Part shown: piece after piece, positions 1 to 8,319 of the stretch
Layout of the letters: every line of letters begins with the position of its first letter
Numbering within the stretch: position 1 is the stretch's first letter
DNA from: Acidobacteria bacterium UBA2994
Lineage (GTDB): Bacteria; Acidobacteriota; Vicinamibacteria; Vicinamibacterales; UBA8438
DNA length: 42,022 nt
Direction of reading: 5' to 3'
NCBI GenBank assembly: GCA_002346545.1
Contig: DEAA01000035.1
Location: 90,736 to 132,757 of the forward strand
Translations under genes and position numbers: made by a program
The notes under the pieces: model-generated
What the model was told of the DNA's origin: nothing
What the model saw: the letters and a program-made list of their open reading frames with translations, nothing else
The model's database searches: none

Positions 1-96
1 CATCATGCAGACGACCCACGAGTCTGGAATCCAGCGCTGGGTGAAGCGCGACAGAGAGTCACCGAGGTTGCCGACGAGACGAATGATTGAAGACAT
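1..96 (-). CDS. atoE: Short-chain fatty acid transporter, AtoE-like (N-terminal fragment)
   Basis: The gene runs off the left edge; only the first 32 codons are visible. The peptide starts MSSIIRLVGN and continues with SRFTQRWIPDSW. This resembles the start of AtoE-type short-chain fatty acid carriers, which open with a short amphipathic stretch and an R-x-x-P-D motif before the first membrane helix. The ATG lies 21 bases after the stop of the MFS carrier on the same strand, so the two are probably co-transcribed with mmsA. A carrier for short fatty acids would suit an operon that processes methylmalonate semialdehyde. The call rests on a short fragment; another membrane protein with a similar start is possible. 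Confidence 0.5.
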   Translation of the reverse strand, partial: MSSIIRLVGNLGDSLSRFTQRWIPDSWVVCMM

Positions 97-117
97 GGTT
101 TCCGAGACTCGAAGCGC

Positions 118-1335
118 CTAAGCGGCGCGGGCTGGGCTCTTTGCCTTGTAGAGGCAGCCTAGTGACATGATGGACAGTACCGCCGCGCCGAAGAACGCGT
201 ACTGATAGTTGCCGAAAGTGTCGAAGACGAAGCCTGCGAGCTGCGAACCGGCCACCGCCGCGATGCCCCAGGCGAGGAACAACAGGCCGTAGTTTACGCC
301 GAAGTGCTTGGTGCCGTAGAAGTCGGCCGATGTTGCCGCGAAGACGGCGAGCAGGGTGCCGTAGCAGTAGTAGACCGCGAAGACGCCGACCACGAAGAAC
401 AGCACGTTGGACCCGAGGAGATAGAGGAGCGGCATGGCCACCGCCGAGACGACGACCATGAGGCGAAGGACGTTCAGACGGCCTATGTTGTCGGACATGG
501 CGCCCGATAGCACCCGTCCAGTGGTGTTGCCGATCGCGCCCACCACCAGGCCAATCAGGGCCACGCTCCCGATGCCTACCGAGGTGCCGAACGGCACCAG
601 TTGACTGATGAGACCCAGTCCGGCGATCGCTCCGAAGAAATAGGCCAGGAACAGGAAGTAGAAGCTGTTGCCGCGGAGCATCTCGCCGGGCGTGATGTCG
701 CGACCGACCGGGGTGACGGCCGCCTTCAGCTGGCTCGGGTCCCAGCCCTCCGGGGCATACCCATCTGGCGCAGGTTTCAGCATCCAGGCGGCTACCAGCG
801 CGATCGCCAGGAACACCACGCCGTAGATCCGGAAGGTGGTCTCCCATCCCATCCGTGGGATCAGGATCTCGTCGGCGATCGGCCCGAAGACGCCAGACCC
901 AGCGCCGTAGCCGCCGACCGCGATCCCAATGGCCAGGCCTCTCTTGTCGGGGAACCACTTGGTCACGACCGGGGTCGCAATCGAATAGCCGATGCCGTTG
1001 CCAGCTCCCGCGATCAGGCCATAGGCGACATAGAGCACGGTCAGCGACGACGTGAAGCTGGCCAGGAAGAATCCGATGCTAAATAGGATGCCTCCGATCG
1101 CCGCTAGCGGACGGAAACCGACCGTCGCGTGCAGTCGCCCGGCGAAGACGAAGGTCACCGCCATCGTGAGGATGCCGATGCTGAAAGTCAGCGATGTCTC
1201 GGACCGAGCCCATCCGAATTCTTGCTCGAGAGGCAGGACGAACACGCTCCAAGCGTAGAACGACCCGAGCACCAGGTTGAGCAGGGTGCCACCGATCAGA
1301 GGTCTCCAGCGATTGCCGGCGGGGGTATCAGCCAT
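118..1335 (-). CDS. MFS transporter, oxalate/formate antiporter (OFA) type
   Basis: A 405-residue inner-membrane carrier with about twelve hydrophobic segments. The N-terminal half has the OFA-like signature: NLVLGSFYAWSVF in the first helix, then EFGW, and later GNGIGYS followed by KWFPDKRGLA, the conserved loop of the oxalate/formate antiporter group. Members exchange small mono- or dicarboxylates across the membrane; the substrate cannot be read from the sequence. The start lies 6 bases after the mmsA stop, and the AtoE-like gene follows 21 bases downstream, so this is the middle gene of a three-gene unit. The context suggests uptake or export of a short organic acid whose carbon passes through MmsA. 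The family call is firm, the substrate open. Confidence 0.8.
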   Translation of the reverse strand: MADTPAGNRWRPLIGGTLLNLVLGSFYAWSVFVLPLEQEFGWARSETSLTFSIGILTMAVTFVFAGRLHATVGFRPLAAIGGILFSIGFFLASFTSSLTVLYVAYGLIAGAGNGIGYSIATPVVTKWFPDKRGLAIGIAVGGYGAGSGVFGPIADEILIPRMGWETTFRIYGVVFLAIALVAAWMLKPAPDGYAPEGWDPSQLKAAVTPVGRDITPGEMLRGNSFYFLFLAYFFGAIAGLGLISQLVPFGTSVGIGSVALIGLVVGAIGNTTGRVLSGAMSDNIGRLNVLRLMVVVSAVAMPLLYLLGSNVLFFVVGVFAVYYCYGTLLAVFAATSADFYGTKHFGVNYGLLFLAWGIAAVAGSQLAGFVFDTFGNYQYAFFGAAVLSIMSLGCLYKAKSPARAA

Positions 1336-1341
1336 TTTGTC

Positions 1342-2850
1342 CTACTTCATGGTCGGCATGGTCAGGCTGACCCCGTCCTGATGGACGGGCCAGCGAGTCG
1401 TGACCACCTTGGTCCTGGTGTAGAACTTTACGCCCTCCGGACCGTGCACGTGGAGGTCGCCGAAGAGCGAGCTCTTCCAGCCGCCGAACGAGAAGAACGC
1501 CATCGGTACCGGGATCGGAACATTAACGCCCACCATGCCTACCTGGATCTCATTGGCGAACCGCCGCGCGGCGGCGCCCGACCGGGTAAAGACTGCGGTG
1601 CCGTTCCCGTAGGGGTTCCGGTTGATCAGGTCGATCGCCTCGCCGAGGGTCTCGGTCCGCAGCACGACCAGCACCGGACCGAAGATCTCGTCCCGGTAGA
1701 TCGTCATCTCGTCGGTCACCTGGTCGAACAGGGTGGGGCCGACGAAGTGTCCCTTTTCATGGCCGGCCACGACCAGACCGCGCCCGTCTACAATCACCTT
1801 GGCGCCTTCGTCAGCGCCGGTGTCGATGTAGCCCGTGACCCGGGCTGCGTGTTCGGCGGTGATGAGCGGGCCCATCTGCACGCCTTCTCGGTCGCCAGGG
1901 CCGACCGAGAGCGCCTGGGCACGCTCGGACAGCTTCGACACAAGTGCGTCGCCCGCTTCGCCGACCGCCACGATGGCCGAGATCGCCATGCAGCGCTCGC
2001 CGGCCGAACCGTACCCGGCCCCGATCAGCGCATCTGCTGCTCCGTCGAGGTCGGCGTCTGGGAGTACTACTGCATGGTTCTTGGCGCCGCCGAGCGCCTG
2101 CACGCGCTTGCCCGCGGCCGTTCCGGTTTCGTAGACGTGGCGGGCGATCGGGGTCGAGCCAACAAAGGAGACTGCGGCGATGCCGGGATGCTGGAGCAGC
2201 GCGTTCACGGCCTCCTTGTCACCCTGAACCACATTTAGCACGCCGTCTGGTAGTCCAGCCTCCTTTAACAGGTGCGCGAGCATCACACTGGCCGACGGGT
2301 CTTTCTCAGACGGCTTGAGGATGAACGTGTTTCCGCAGGCCAGCGCAACCGGAATCATCCAGAGTGGGCACATTACCGGGAAGTTAAATGGCGTGATGCC
2401 GGCGCACACCCCGAGAGGCTGTCGCACGGTGTGCGAGTCGATCCCGGCGCCCACGTCCTCCGAGTGCTCGCCCTTGAGGAGGTGCGGGATGCCGGTGGCG
2501 AACTCGACCACCTCGAGACCGCGCTGCACTGAGCCTTCGGCGTCCTCGAGGGTCTTGCCGTGTTCCTCGGTCACGACCGCGGCTATCTGGCTCTTGTGCT
2601 GTACTAGGAGGTCCCGGAACCGCATGAGGATGCGCGCTCGCCGTAACGGAGGCGTGGCGCGCCAGCCGGCGAAGGCCGCCTTTGCGCTTTCCACCGCCAG
2701 GTCGATGTCGGTGGCGTCTGCGCAGGGGACCTTACGGACCACCTCGCCGGTTGCCGAGTCGGTGACCGGAAGTCGCCGGGCGTCTTTGGGGGTCGCCTGA
2801 CGGCCGTTGATCCAGTAGGGAACGTTCGCAACAGTCGTTTCTGTCGTCAT
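1342..2850 (-). CDS. mmsA: Methylmalonate-semialdehyde dehydrogenase (CoA-acylating)
   Basis: A 502-residue aldehyde dehydrogenase of the MmsA class. It oxidises methylmalonate semialdehyde (or malonate semialdehyde) with NAD+ and CoA to propionyl-CoA (or acetyl-CoA) in valine, myo-inositol or beta-alanine breakdown. Visible features are PYWINGRQ at the N-terminus, the TPFNFPVMCPLWMIP stretch, KPSEKDPSAS near the cofactor site, GAKNHAVVLPDAD, and GERCMAISA, which carries the catalytic cysteine typical of this class. The frame is open 88 codons further upstream, but that extension is arginine/proline rich and overlaps the opposite gene's leader; the ATG at 2850 gives the usual family length. 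It is first in an operon with an OFA carrier and an AtoE-like carrier. A 3-hydroxyisobutyrate-dehydrogenase-type enzyme, the step before MmsA in valine breakdown, lies apart at 19145. Confidence 0.92.
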   Translation of the reverse strand: MTTETTVANVPYWINGRQATPKDARRLPVTDSATGEVVRKVPCADATDIDLAVESAKAAFAGWRATPPLRRARILMRFRDLLVQHKSQIAAVVTEEHGKTLEDAEGSVQRGLEVVEFATGIPHLLKGEHSEDVGAGIDSHTVRQPLGVCAGITPFNFPVMCPLWMIPVALACGNTFILKPSEKDPSASVMLAHLLKEAGLPDGVLNVVQGDKEAVNALLQHPGIAAVSFVGSTPIARHVYETGTAAGKRVQALGGAKNHAVVLPDADLDGAADALIGAGYGSAGERCMAISAIVAVGEAGDALVSKLSERAQALSVGPGDREGVQMGPLITAEHAARVTGYIDTGADEGAKVIVDGRGLVVAGHEKGHFVGPTLFDQVTDEMTIYRDEIFGPVLVVLRTETLGEAIDLINRNPYGNGTAVFTRSGAAARRFANEIQVGMVGVNVPIPVPMAFFSFGGWKSSLFGDLHVHGPEGVKFYTRTKVVTTRWPVHQDGVSLTMPTMK

Positions 2851-3059
2851 TGGGGCGCGTAGGATCGTTCGGATTCGGGTCGGCGTCAAGCGCCGTGGCG
2901 TCGCGGGTTCGACGTCCGCCCCCTGGGGTGGACGAGTAGCTCTCGCCAGCGTCCGCCAAACTACGGCTAATCTATTGAGCGACAGAGGCTTGCCTTCTTG
3001 ACCCTCAACAGGGTGACGCATAGAATGACCGTTTTCGTTGTCAAAGTGGAGGAGTGACA

Positions 3060-3431
3060 ATGGTCCAACGTCTGGCGATGGTCGTCTTGGCGGCCACCGC
3101 GGTGCTTGGTGCACCGTTGTTGGGTCAGGGTGGTCTCACCGGTGAGTGGGAGATGACCTTGCGGACCCAGACGGGTGAGACCACTTGGCAGGCGCGGTTC
3201 GAGCAGAACGGCACCGGTATCGGCGGAGAGATCGACATCGGTGATCGAGAGATCCTTTCGGTGGACGGGACCCTCGACGGTTCGGCACTAACCTTCACTG
3301 TGGTCGTACCGGACCTTGACGGCGATCAGCCGATCAGTTTCGAGGGCGAAGTGAGCGGAGGCTTCATCCAGGGCGCGAGCGGAAGCTTCTCCTGGTATGG
3401 CACCGGAGACTGGATCGCCTCACGCAAGTAG
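3060..3431 (+). CDS. Small secreted protein of unknown function
   Basis: A 123-residue protein with a clear signal peptide (about residues 1-22, ending near LGAPLLGQG). The mature part is rich in beta strand and glycine, with GEWEMTL near its start and GTGDWIASRK at its end. This resembles a small beta-barrel-like domain often found in secreted proteins of Acidobacteriota, typically opening G-x-W-x-M/L and closing with W-x-A-x-R. No catalytic residues can be pointed to. A strong Shine-Dalgarno GGAGGAG (3048-3054) sits 5 bases before the ATG at 3060; the GTG at 3054 overlaps that site and is unlikely to be the start. It is divergent from mmsA and 47 bases ahead of the large secreted haem protein, with which it may be co-transcribed. 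Confidence 0.7.
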   Translation: MVQRLAMVVLAATAVLGAPLLGQGGLTGEWEMTLRTQTGETTWQARFEQNGTGIGGEIDIGDREILSVDGTLDGSALTFTVVVPDLDGDQPISFEGEVSGGFIQGASGSFSWYGTGDWIASRK

Positions 3432-3478
3432 AGGCACGGAACCTAGGACGCTTGGGGGTAGGGACGAGGGAGTTCGCC

Positions 3479-5665
3479 ATGACGAAAACGAATCGTATCG
3501 CTGGAGCGCTGGCGACGTCGGCGCTCGTCGGTCTCTCGTTGGTGTGGGCTAGCGTACCCGGTCGGGCGGCGGAAGGGGACATCGCCGGTACGGTGACCAG
3601 TTCCCTGGGGCCCGAAGCGGGCGTCTGGGTCATCGCCGAGACCACCGACCTCCCCACGAAGCTCATCAAGAGCGTGGTGACCACCGACGGTGGTCGTTTC
3701 CTGATCCCCGAGCTTCCGGCGGCCAGCTACAAGGTGTGGGTCCGTGGCTACGGGCTACTCGATTCGGCGGGCGTCACTGCATCGCCCGGGGACAGCATTG
3801 AGCTTGAGGTCACGGTCGCTACCGATCCGGTCGATGCTGCCCGCGTTTACCCGGCCAACTACTGGTATTCGCTGATCCAGCCGCCGTTGGCGAGAGAGTT
3901 TCCCGGTACAGGCGACGACGGGAACGGCATCGCTGCCACGCTCGAGCACCAGGAGCAGTGGGTCGACATCCAGAAGCAGGGCTGCATGCTCTGTCACCAG
4001 CTGGGGAACCGCATCATCCGCGAGATCGACAACCTCGACCAGTTCGACTCCACCTTGGCCGCCTGGGACCACCGGGTGCAGATGGGGCAGCGCGGCTCGC
4101 AGATGACCAACGCCATGAATCGCTTCGGTCGTCAGCGCGGGCTGCAGATGTTCGCCGACTGGAGCGAGCGTATCGCGTCAGGTGCGGTTCCGAGCGCACC
4201 GCCGCGTCCCCAGGGAATCGAACGCAACGTCGTTATCTCGATGTGGGAGTGGGGTACTGAGATCGACTACGTCCACGACGAGATCGCCACCGACAAGCGG
4301 AATCCGCAGGTCAACGCCAATGGGCCGATCTACGGCGTCAACATCTCGAACGATGAGCTGACCATGCTCGACCCGACCACGCACCTAGCCACGAATCTGA
4401 AGGTGCCGTTGCGGGTCGATCCGGCCACGGTGCCCGGCATGATCGCCCAGTCGATGCCCGTGCCATCGCGCTTCTTTGGCGATGAACTCATCTGGAACGA
4501 CCCAGCCAACCCACACAATCCGATGATGGACCAGAAGGGGCGGGTCTGGATGACCTCGGCGATCCGAAATCGCGCGAATCCGGACTATTGCCGCGAGGGG
4601 TCGGACAACGCGTTCGCCCAGTACTTCCCGCTCGACAACGGGTTCCGCTCAGCCGTGTACTACGACCCGCCGACTCAGAAGTTCGTCATGGTGGACACCT
4701 GCTTCGGGACCCACCATCTTCAGTTTGCCGAGGACGAGAACGACACGCTGTATTTCAGCGGCGGCGGTCAGGTCGTCGGCTGGATTGACACCAAGCTCTA
4801 CGATGAGACGGGTGACGAGCGCGCGTCGCAGGGTTGGTGCCCCACGGTCATCGACACCAATGGCGATGGCCGTATCACCAAGCCGTGGAATGAGCCGGCG
4901 CGACGCGGCCAGGAGGCCACGCCCGACCTGAGCCTCGATACCCGCGTGATCGTGGGGAGCTACGGGGTCATCGGCGATCCGACCGACGATCGGGTGGTGT
5001 GGATTAGCGCCAATCGGTTCCCCGGTACGCTGGCGCGTCTCGACATCGGCGACAATCCGCCGGAGACGTGCGCGACTGAGATCTTCGAGGTGCCTTCGGT
5101 ATTCGACTCGAGCGTGCCGCCCGAGAAGCGGGGCTTCGGGGCGCGGGGTGTCGACATAGACCGCGATGGCGTGATCTGGACGGCGTTGTCCGGAAGTAGC
5201 CATCTGGCCAGCTTCGACCGCACGAAGTGCGAGGTGCACAACGGGCCAGAGACGTCCCAGGGGAGGCACTGTGTCGAAGGATGGACCCTCTATGAAACGC
5301 CGGGCCCGATCATTGCGGGCACCGACCCACCGGTGCGAGCTGACTTCCACTACTACAACTGGGTGGACCAGTGGAATGTCCTTGGCCTGGGTGCCGACGT
5401 GCCGATTGCGACCGGCTCCAACTCCGACTCGTTGCTGGCTCTTGATCCTGACTCCGGTGAGTGGACTGTCCTCCGGGTGCCGTACCCGCAAGGGTTCTTC
5501 ACTCGTGGGCTCGATGGTCGGATTGATGATCCAGACGCCGGCTGGAAGGGACGTGGCTTGTGGGCCACCTACGGCGAAGCGGCAACCTGGCATATCGAGG
5601 GTGGCCAGGGCGTGAAGCCGGGCATCGTGAAGTTCCAGATGCGTCCCGACCCGCTGGCGAACTGA
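3479..5665 (+). CDS. Secreted monohaem protein: carboxypeptidase-regulatory-like domain, CxxCH, propeller-like region
   Basis: A 728-residue exported protein. After a signal peptide (about 1-31) comes a carboxypeptidase-regulatory-like beta-sandwich (about 35-115; GVWVIAET, GRFLIPELP, YKVWVRGYGL). A class-I c-type haem motif CMLCH lies at about 169-173, followed by a long region with recurring W/F-DR-x-G-x-I/V-W loops typical of lactonase/SMP-30-like beta-propellers. Two acidic loops, DTNGDGRI (about 459) and DIDRDGVIW, look like calcium-binding DxDxDG loops. The architecture belongs to a conserved family of unknown function; I cannot name a substrate. GAGGGAG 5-10 bases before ATG 3479 decides the start. 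It precedes a TonB receptor and the mxa-like cassette, and has a full-length paralogue at 28363. A periplasmic redox role is inferred from the haem site only. Confidence 0.8.
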   Translation: MTKTNRIAGALATSALVGLSLVWASVPGRAAEGDIAGTVTSSLGPEAGVWVIAETTDLPTKLIKSVVTTDGGRFLIPELPAASYKVWVRGYGLLDSAGVTASPGDSIELEVTVATDPVDAARVYPANYWYSLIQPPLAREFPGTGDDGNGIAATLEHQEQWVDIQKQGCMLCHQLGNRIIREIDNLDQFDSTLAAWDHRVQMGQRGSQMTNAMNRFGRQRGLQMFADWSERIASGAVPSAPPRPQGIERNVVISMWEWGTEIDYVHDEIATDKRNPQVNANGPIYGVNISNDELTMLDPTTHLATNLKVPLRVDPATVPGMIAQSMPVPSRFFGDELIWNDPANPHNPMMDQKGRVWMTSAIRNRANPDYCREGSDNAFAQYFPLDNGFRSAVYYDPPTQKFVMVDTCFGTHHLQFAEDENDTLYFSGGGQVVGWIDTKLYDETGDERASQGWCPTVIDTNGDGRITKPWNEPARRGQEATPDLSLDTRVIVGSYGVIGDPTDDRVVWISANRFPGTLARLDIGDNPPETCATEIFEVPSVFDSSVPPEKRGFGARGVDIDRDGVIWTALSGSSHLASFDRTKCEVHNGPETSQGRHCVEGWTLYETPGPIIAGTDPPVRADFHYYNWVDQWNVLGLGADVPIATGSNSDSLLALDPDSGEWTVLRVPYPQGFFTRGLDGRIDDPDAGWKGRGLWATYGEAATWHIEGGQGVKPGIVKFQMRPDPLAN

Positions 5666-5806
5666 CCGGTCTGCTGGTAGGTAGTTGAGTTGCTCGGAAG
5701 AGTACGACACAAGGGGCTTCGAGGAGTGCTTCGATCAAGGCCCGTGTTCCGTCGGTGTTTGTTTTTCGAGGATGCCGTCGGTGCATGCGTGTATCGAAAA
5801 TAATTT

Positions 5807-5816
5807 GGGGGGGGGG
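5807..5816 (+). repeat. G10 homopolymer tract ahead of the TonB receptor start
   Basis: Ten consecutive G bases lie 4 bases before an in-frame GTG (5821) and 10 bases before the ATG (5827) of the downstream TonB receptor. The tract occupies the Shine-Dalgarno position. If translation began at the in-frame ATG 5785, the tract would lie inside the coding sequence, and a one-base slip would break the frame. An A/T-rich stretch resembling a -10 element (AATAAT, 5799-5804) sits just before it. Long poly-G tracts at such positions drive phase variation in several Gram-negative bacteria. Whether this one varies cannot be seen from one sequence. Confidence 0.85.
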
Positions 5817-5826
5817 ATTCGTGAAA

Positions 5827-8187
5827 ATGAGTACCGTTTGGCACTTGTTGAAGTTGGGGGCATGGGTGGCCATGCTGCTGGTTGTTGTGTTGGTCTCAGA
5901 GGTAGCTGCGCAGTCAGGACGAATCGAAGGAGTCACGCGTGACGAGAGCGGCGCCGTGCTGCCCGGGGTCACCGTGACGGCGACCGCGACCTCGACTGGA
6001 TCGGTCCACTTGGGTGTGAGCGACGGTCTTGGCCGCTACGAGATCCTGAATCTGCCGGCCGGTACCTATGCCGTGCGGGGCGTGCTGCCTGGGTTCGGGA
6101 GCGAAGAGCAGCCCACGACCGTGGCAAACGTGGCCGTGACGGTCGATATGACCCTCGGGCTGGCGCCGCTTGATGAGACGGTCATTGTTACCCGGACCGA
6201 CCAGGATCTCTCAGGCGTCCCGAATTCAGTTGCCGTCGTGTCCAGGGACCAGATCGAGTTTGCTCAGCGCCGATCGTCGCTCGACGAGGCGCTCCGCGGT
6301 ATTCCCGGGCTCTACGTGCAGAACCGTCGCAACTACGGGTTGTCTGGGGGCATTGGACTCAGCATCCGCGCTCCGCAGCCTCGCTTCGGCCTACGCGGGG
6401 TGGCGATCATCCAGGACGGCATTCCGATCACGACCGCGGACGGGACGACTGAGCCGGGCAACGTGGACCTCGGGTCGGTGGGCCGGATCGACGTCATCCG
6501 TGGGCCGAGCTCGGTACTCTATGGCAACGCGGCGGGCGGCGTGATCAATCTACAGACCACGTTTGACGAGTCGAGGGCCCTGACCATTCGCCCCGACGTA
6601 CAGTTCGGTAGCTATGGCTACAACCGCCAGCAACTGCGGGTCGACGGCGGCAGCGCGAGTACGCAGTTCATGTTGAGTGCCAGCCGTTTTGGAACTGACG
6701 GTTTTCGGGACAATGGCGCGGCCGAGATTACACAGGCCAATTTCGTCATGCGGCATGAACTAGGCGCCGACACCGAAATCCGGGGCATCTTCAACCTCTA
6801 CGATTCGCCTTTTGCCGAGAGTCCGAGTTTCCTTAACGAGTCTGATGCGCGCGGGGATCCGGTCCGCGGTAGCGACGGAAACTGCCTGTCTGGCGCGTGT
6901 TTGGCCCGAGGCGTCGCCGCGTCTCGGAACTGGGGCGAGGCCGCGACCCAGGGACAAGGCGGCATCACCCTCGAGCACCGGCTGAGCGGAACCCAGGTGT
7001 TTCGTGCCACTGGTTGGGGCATGTGGCGGGATCTGGGCGCCGTCGGTGCGTTTCGGAACGTCGACCTCGGTCGGAACGGATTCGGGTTCCGTTCCGAGTA
7101 CATCGGCAGCACGCAACGCGGCGGCACCGGCATCGATTGGGCTGCCGGCCTCGACGTGGCCTCACAGAACGACGACCGAATGGAGTTTAGGCAGGTCGCG
7201 CCGACTACAGCCGGGGGGCGAGCTACCAGCGGCAGTCTGCTCGTGGACCAGACCGAGGAAGTAATGTCGGCCGGTCCGTTCGCCCAGATCGGCATCTCGC
7301 CGACAGACCGGGTCCGCCTCAGTGCCGGCGTGCGCTGGGACTACTACGATTTCCAGGCCGGAGACCGGAAGCTGGACGATGGCGACCAGTCTGGCGAGCG
7401 CACCATGAATGCGGTGAGCCCCTCGGTGGGCATTACGTTCGCTGCTGCGCCCGGGGTGAACTTGTTCGGGAACTTCTCGACCGCCTACGAGACGCCGACC
7501 ACCGTCGAGCTGTCGAACACCGAGGACGGCTCGGGGGGATTCAACCAGAATCTGGAGCCGCAGGATCTCCAGAGCTTCGAGGTGGGTGTCCGCGGTCTCG
7601 CCGAGGCGGCTCGGCTTCGCTACGAGGTGGCCGTTTATTTCTCGACCGTCGATAGTGCCCTGGTGCCGTTCCAGAGCCCGATCACCGAAGAAACGTTTTT
7701 CCGCAACGCCGGAGAGACCTCGCGCGACGGGTTCGAACTGGCGCTTGACTGGGTGCCGACCTCTAGCTTCGACGTTCGCGTCGCCTACACCTATCAGGAC
7801 TTCGTGTTCGAGAACTTCACGCCCGAGGGGAACGACTTCTCCGGCATGCTCGAGCCGGGTGCGGTGCCCCACCGTTTATTCGCAGGGTTCAACTACACCG
7901 CGCCCTTCGGTTTGCGCTCTGGCGCGACCGTGCGCTGGAACGACGACTACGCTCTGAACAACGCCAACACGGTGTTCAACTGGGCCTATACGGTAGTCGA
8001 CCTCCGCTTCGGCTGGGACGCGCAGATCGGTGACGTCGATGTGCGGCCGTTCGTCGGCTTCGACAACATCTTCGATGAGCGCTACAACTCTTCGGGGATT
8101 ACCAACGCATGGGGTGGCCGCTACTTCGAGCCGTCGCCGGGGCGTGAGTTCTATGTCGGCTTCACCGTGGGTGGGGGCCCCCGCTAG
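5827..8187 (+). CDS. TonB-dependent outer-membrane receptor
   Basis: A 786-residue receptor. A signal peptide (about 1-28, ending VAAQ) is followed by a carboxypeptidase-regulatory-like domain (about 31-112; GAVLPGVTVTA, GRYEILNLPAGTY). The plug (about 131-244) includes the hallmark RIDVIRGPSSVLYGNAAGGVI, and a 22-strand-type barrel fills the remainder. The C-terminal region resembles siderophore/metal-chelate receptors (NIFDERYN, FEPSPGREFYVGF), although the last residue is Arg instead of the common Phe. It imports a ligand across the outer membrane using TonB energy; the ligand is unknown. The start is ambiguous: ATG 5827, GTG 5821 or, less likely, ATG 5785, with a G10 tract between them. 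It lies 161 bases after the haem propeller gene and 132 bases before the MoxR gene, all on the same strand. Confidence 0.88.
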   Translation: MSTVWHLLKLGAWVAMLLVVVLVSEVAAQSGRIEGVTRDESGAVLPGVTVTATATSTGSVHLGVSDGLGRYEILNLPAGTYAVRGVLPGFGSEEQPTTVANVAVTVDMTLGLAPLDETVIVTRTDQDLSGVPNSVAVVSRDQIEFAQRRSSLDEALRGIPGLYVQNRRNYGLSGGIGLSIRAPQPRFGLRGVAIIQDGIPITTADGTTEPGNVDLGSVGRIDVIRGPSSVLYGNAAGGVINLQTTFDESRALTIRPDVQFGSYGYNRQQLRVDGGSASTQFMLSASRFGTDGFRDNGAAEITQANFVMRHELGADTEIRGIFNLYDSPFAESPSFLNESDARGDPVRGSDGNCLSGACLARGVAASRNWGEAATQGQGGITLEHRLSGTQVFRATGWGMWRDLGAVGAFRNVDLGRNGFGFRSEYIGSTQRGGTGIDWAAGLDVASQNDDRMEFRQVAPTTAGGRATSGSLLVDQTEEVMSAGPFAQIGISPTDRVRLSAGVRWDYYDFQAGDRKLDDGDQSGERTMNAVSPSVGITFAAAPGVNLFGNFSTAYETPTTVELSNTEDGSGGFNQNLEPQDLQSFEVGVRGLAEAARLRYEVAVYFSTVDSALVPFQSPITEETFFRNAGETSRDGFELALDWVPTSSFDVRVAYTYQDFVFENFTPEGNDFSGMLEPGAVPHRLFAGFNYTAPFGLRSGATVRWNDDYALNNANTVFNWAYTVVDLRFGWDAQIGDVDVRPFVGFDNIFDERYNSSGITNAWGGRYFEPSPGREFYVGFTVGGGPR

Positions 8188-8319
8188 GCACCCGGTGTCG
8201 GACACCCAATACCTATCTTGACGGTGTGGTCGCACGCGGCCACACTTACCGCCGGCAGGGGCCGGTCGTGCGAGCGGCCGCCTGCCATGTTCGAGGCGCC
8301 CGGAGCGCGAGAGGATTAC

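Noticed and set aside
1129..2238. 369-codon plus-strand open frame opposite mmsA and the MFS gene
   Set aside because: It spans two real genes on the other strand and their junction, and its protein is unlike any family.
2851..3114. N-terminal extension of MmsA by 88 codons
   Set aside because: The added residues are not part of the family, and the ATG at 2850 gives the standard length. The extension would overlap the leader of the divergent gene.
3479..5665. Idea that the haem propeller proteins are themselves PQQ methanol dehydrogenases
   Set aside because: The PQQ-dehydrogenase hallmarks (adjacent disulfide cysteines, repeated tryptophan-docking motifs) are not seen, and the haem plus carboxypeptidase-like domain is a different architecture.
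4649..5710. 353-codon minus-strand open frame opposite the first haem propeller gene
   Set aside because: Antisense to a gene with conserved paralogue blocks; its translation shows no motif and a low-complexity, basic composition.
8194..8206. Small hairpin GGTGT/ACACC after the first TonB receptor as a terminator
   Set aside because: Only five base pairs and no U-run follow, so it would be a poor terminator.
8218..8246. Promoter with TTGACG at 8218 ahead of moxR
   Set aside because: The -35 is good, but the element 17 bases on (CACACT) matches the -10 consensus at only three of six positions.
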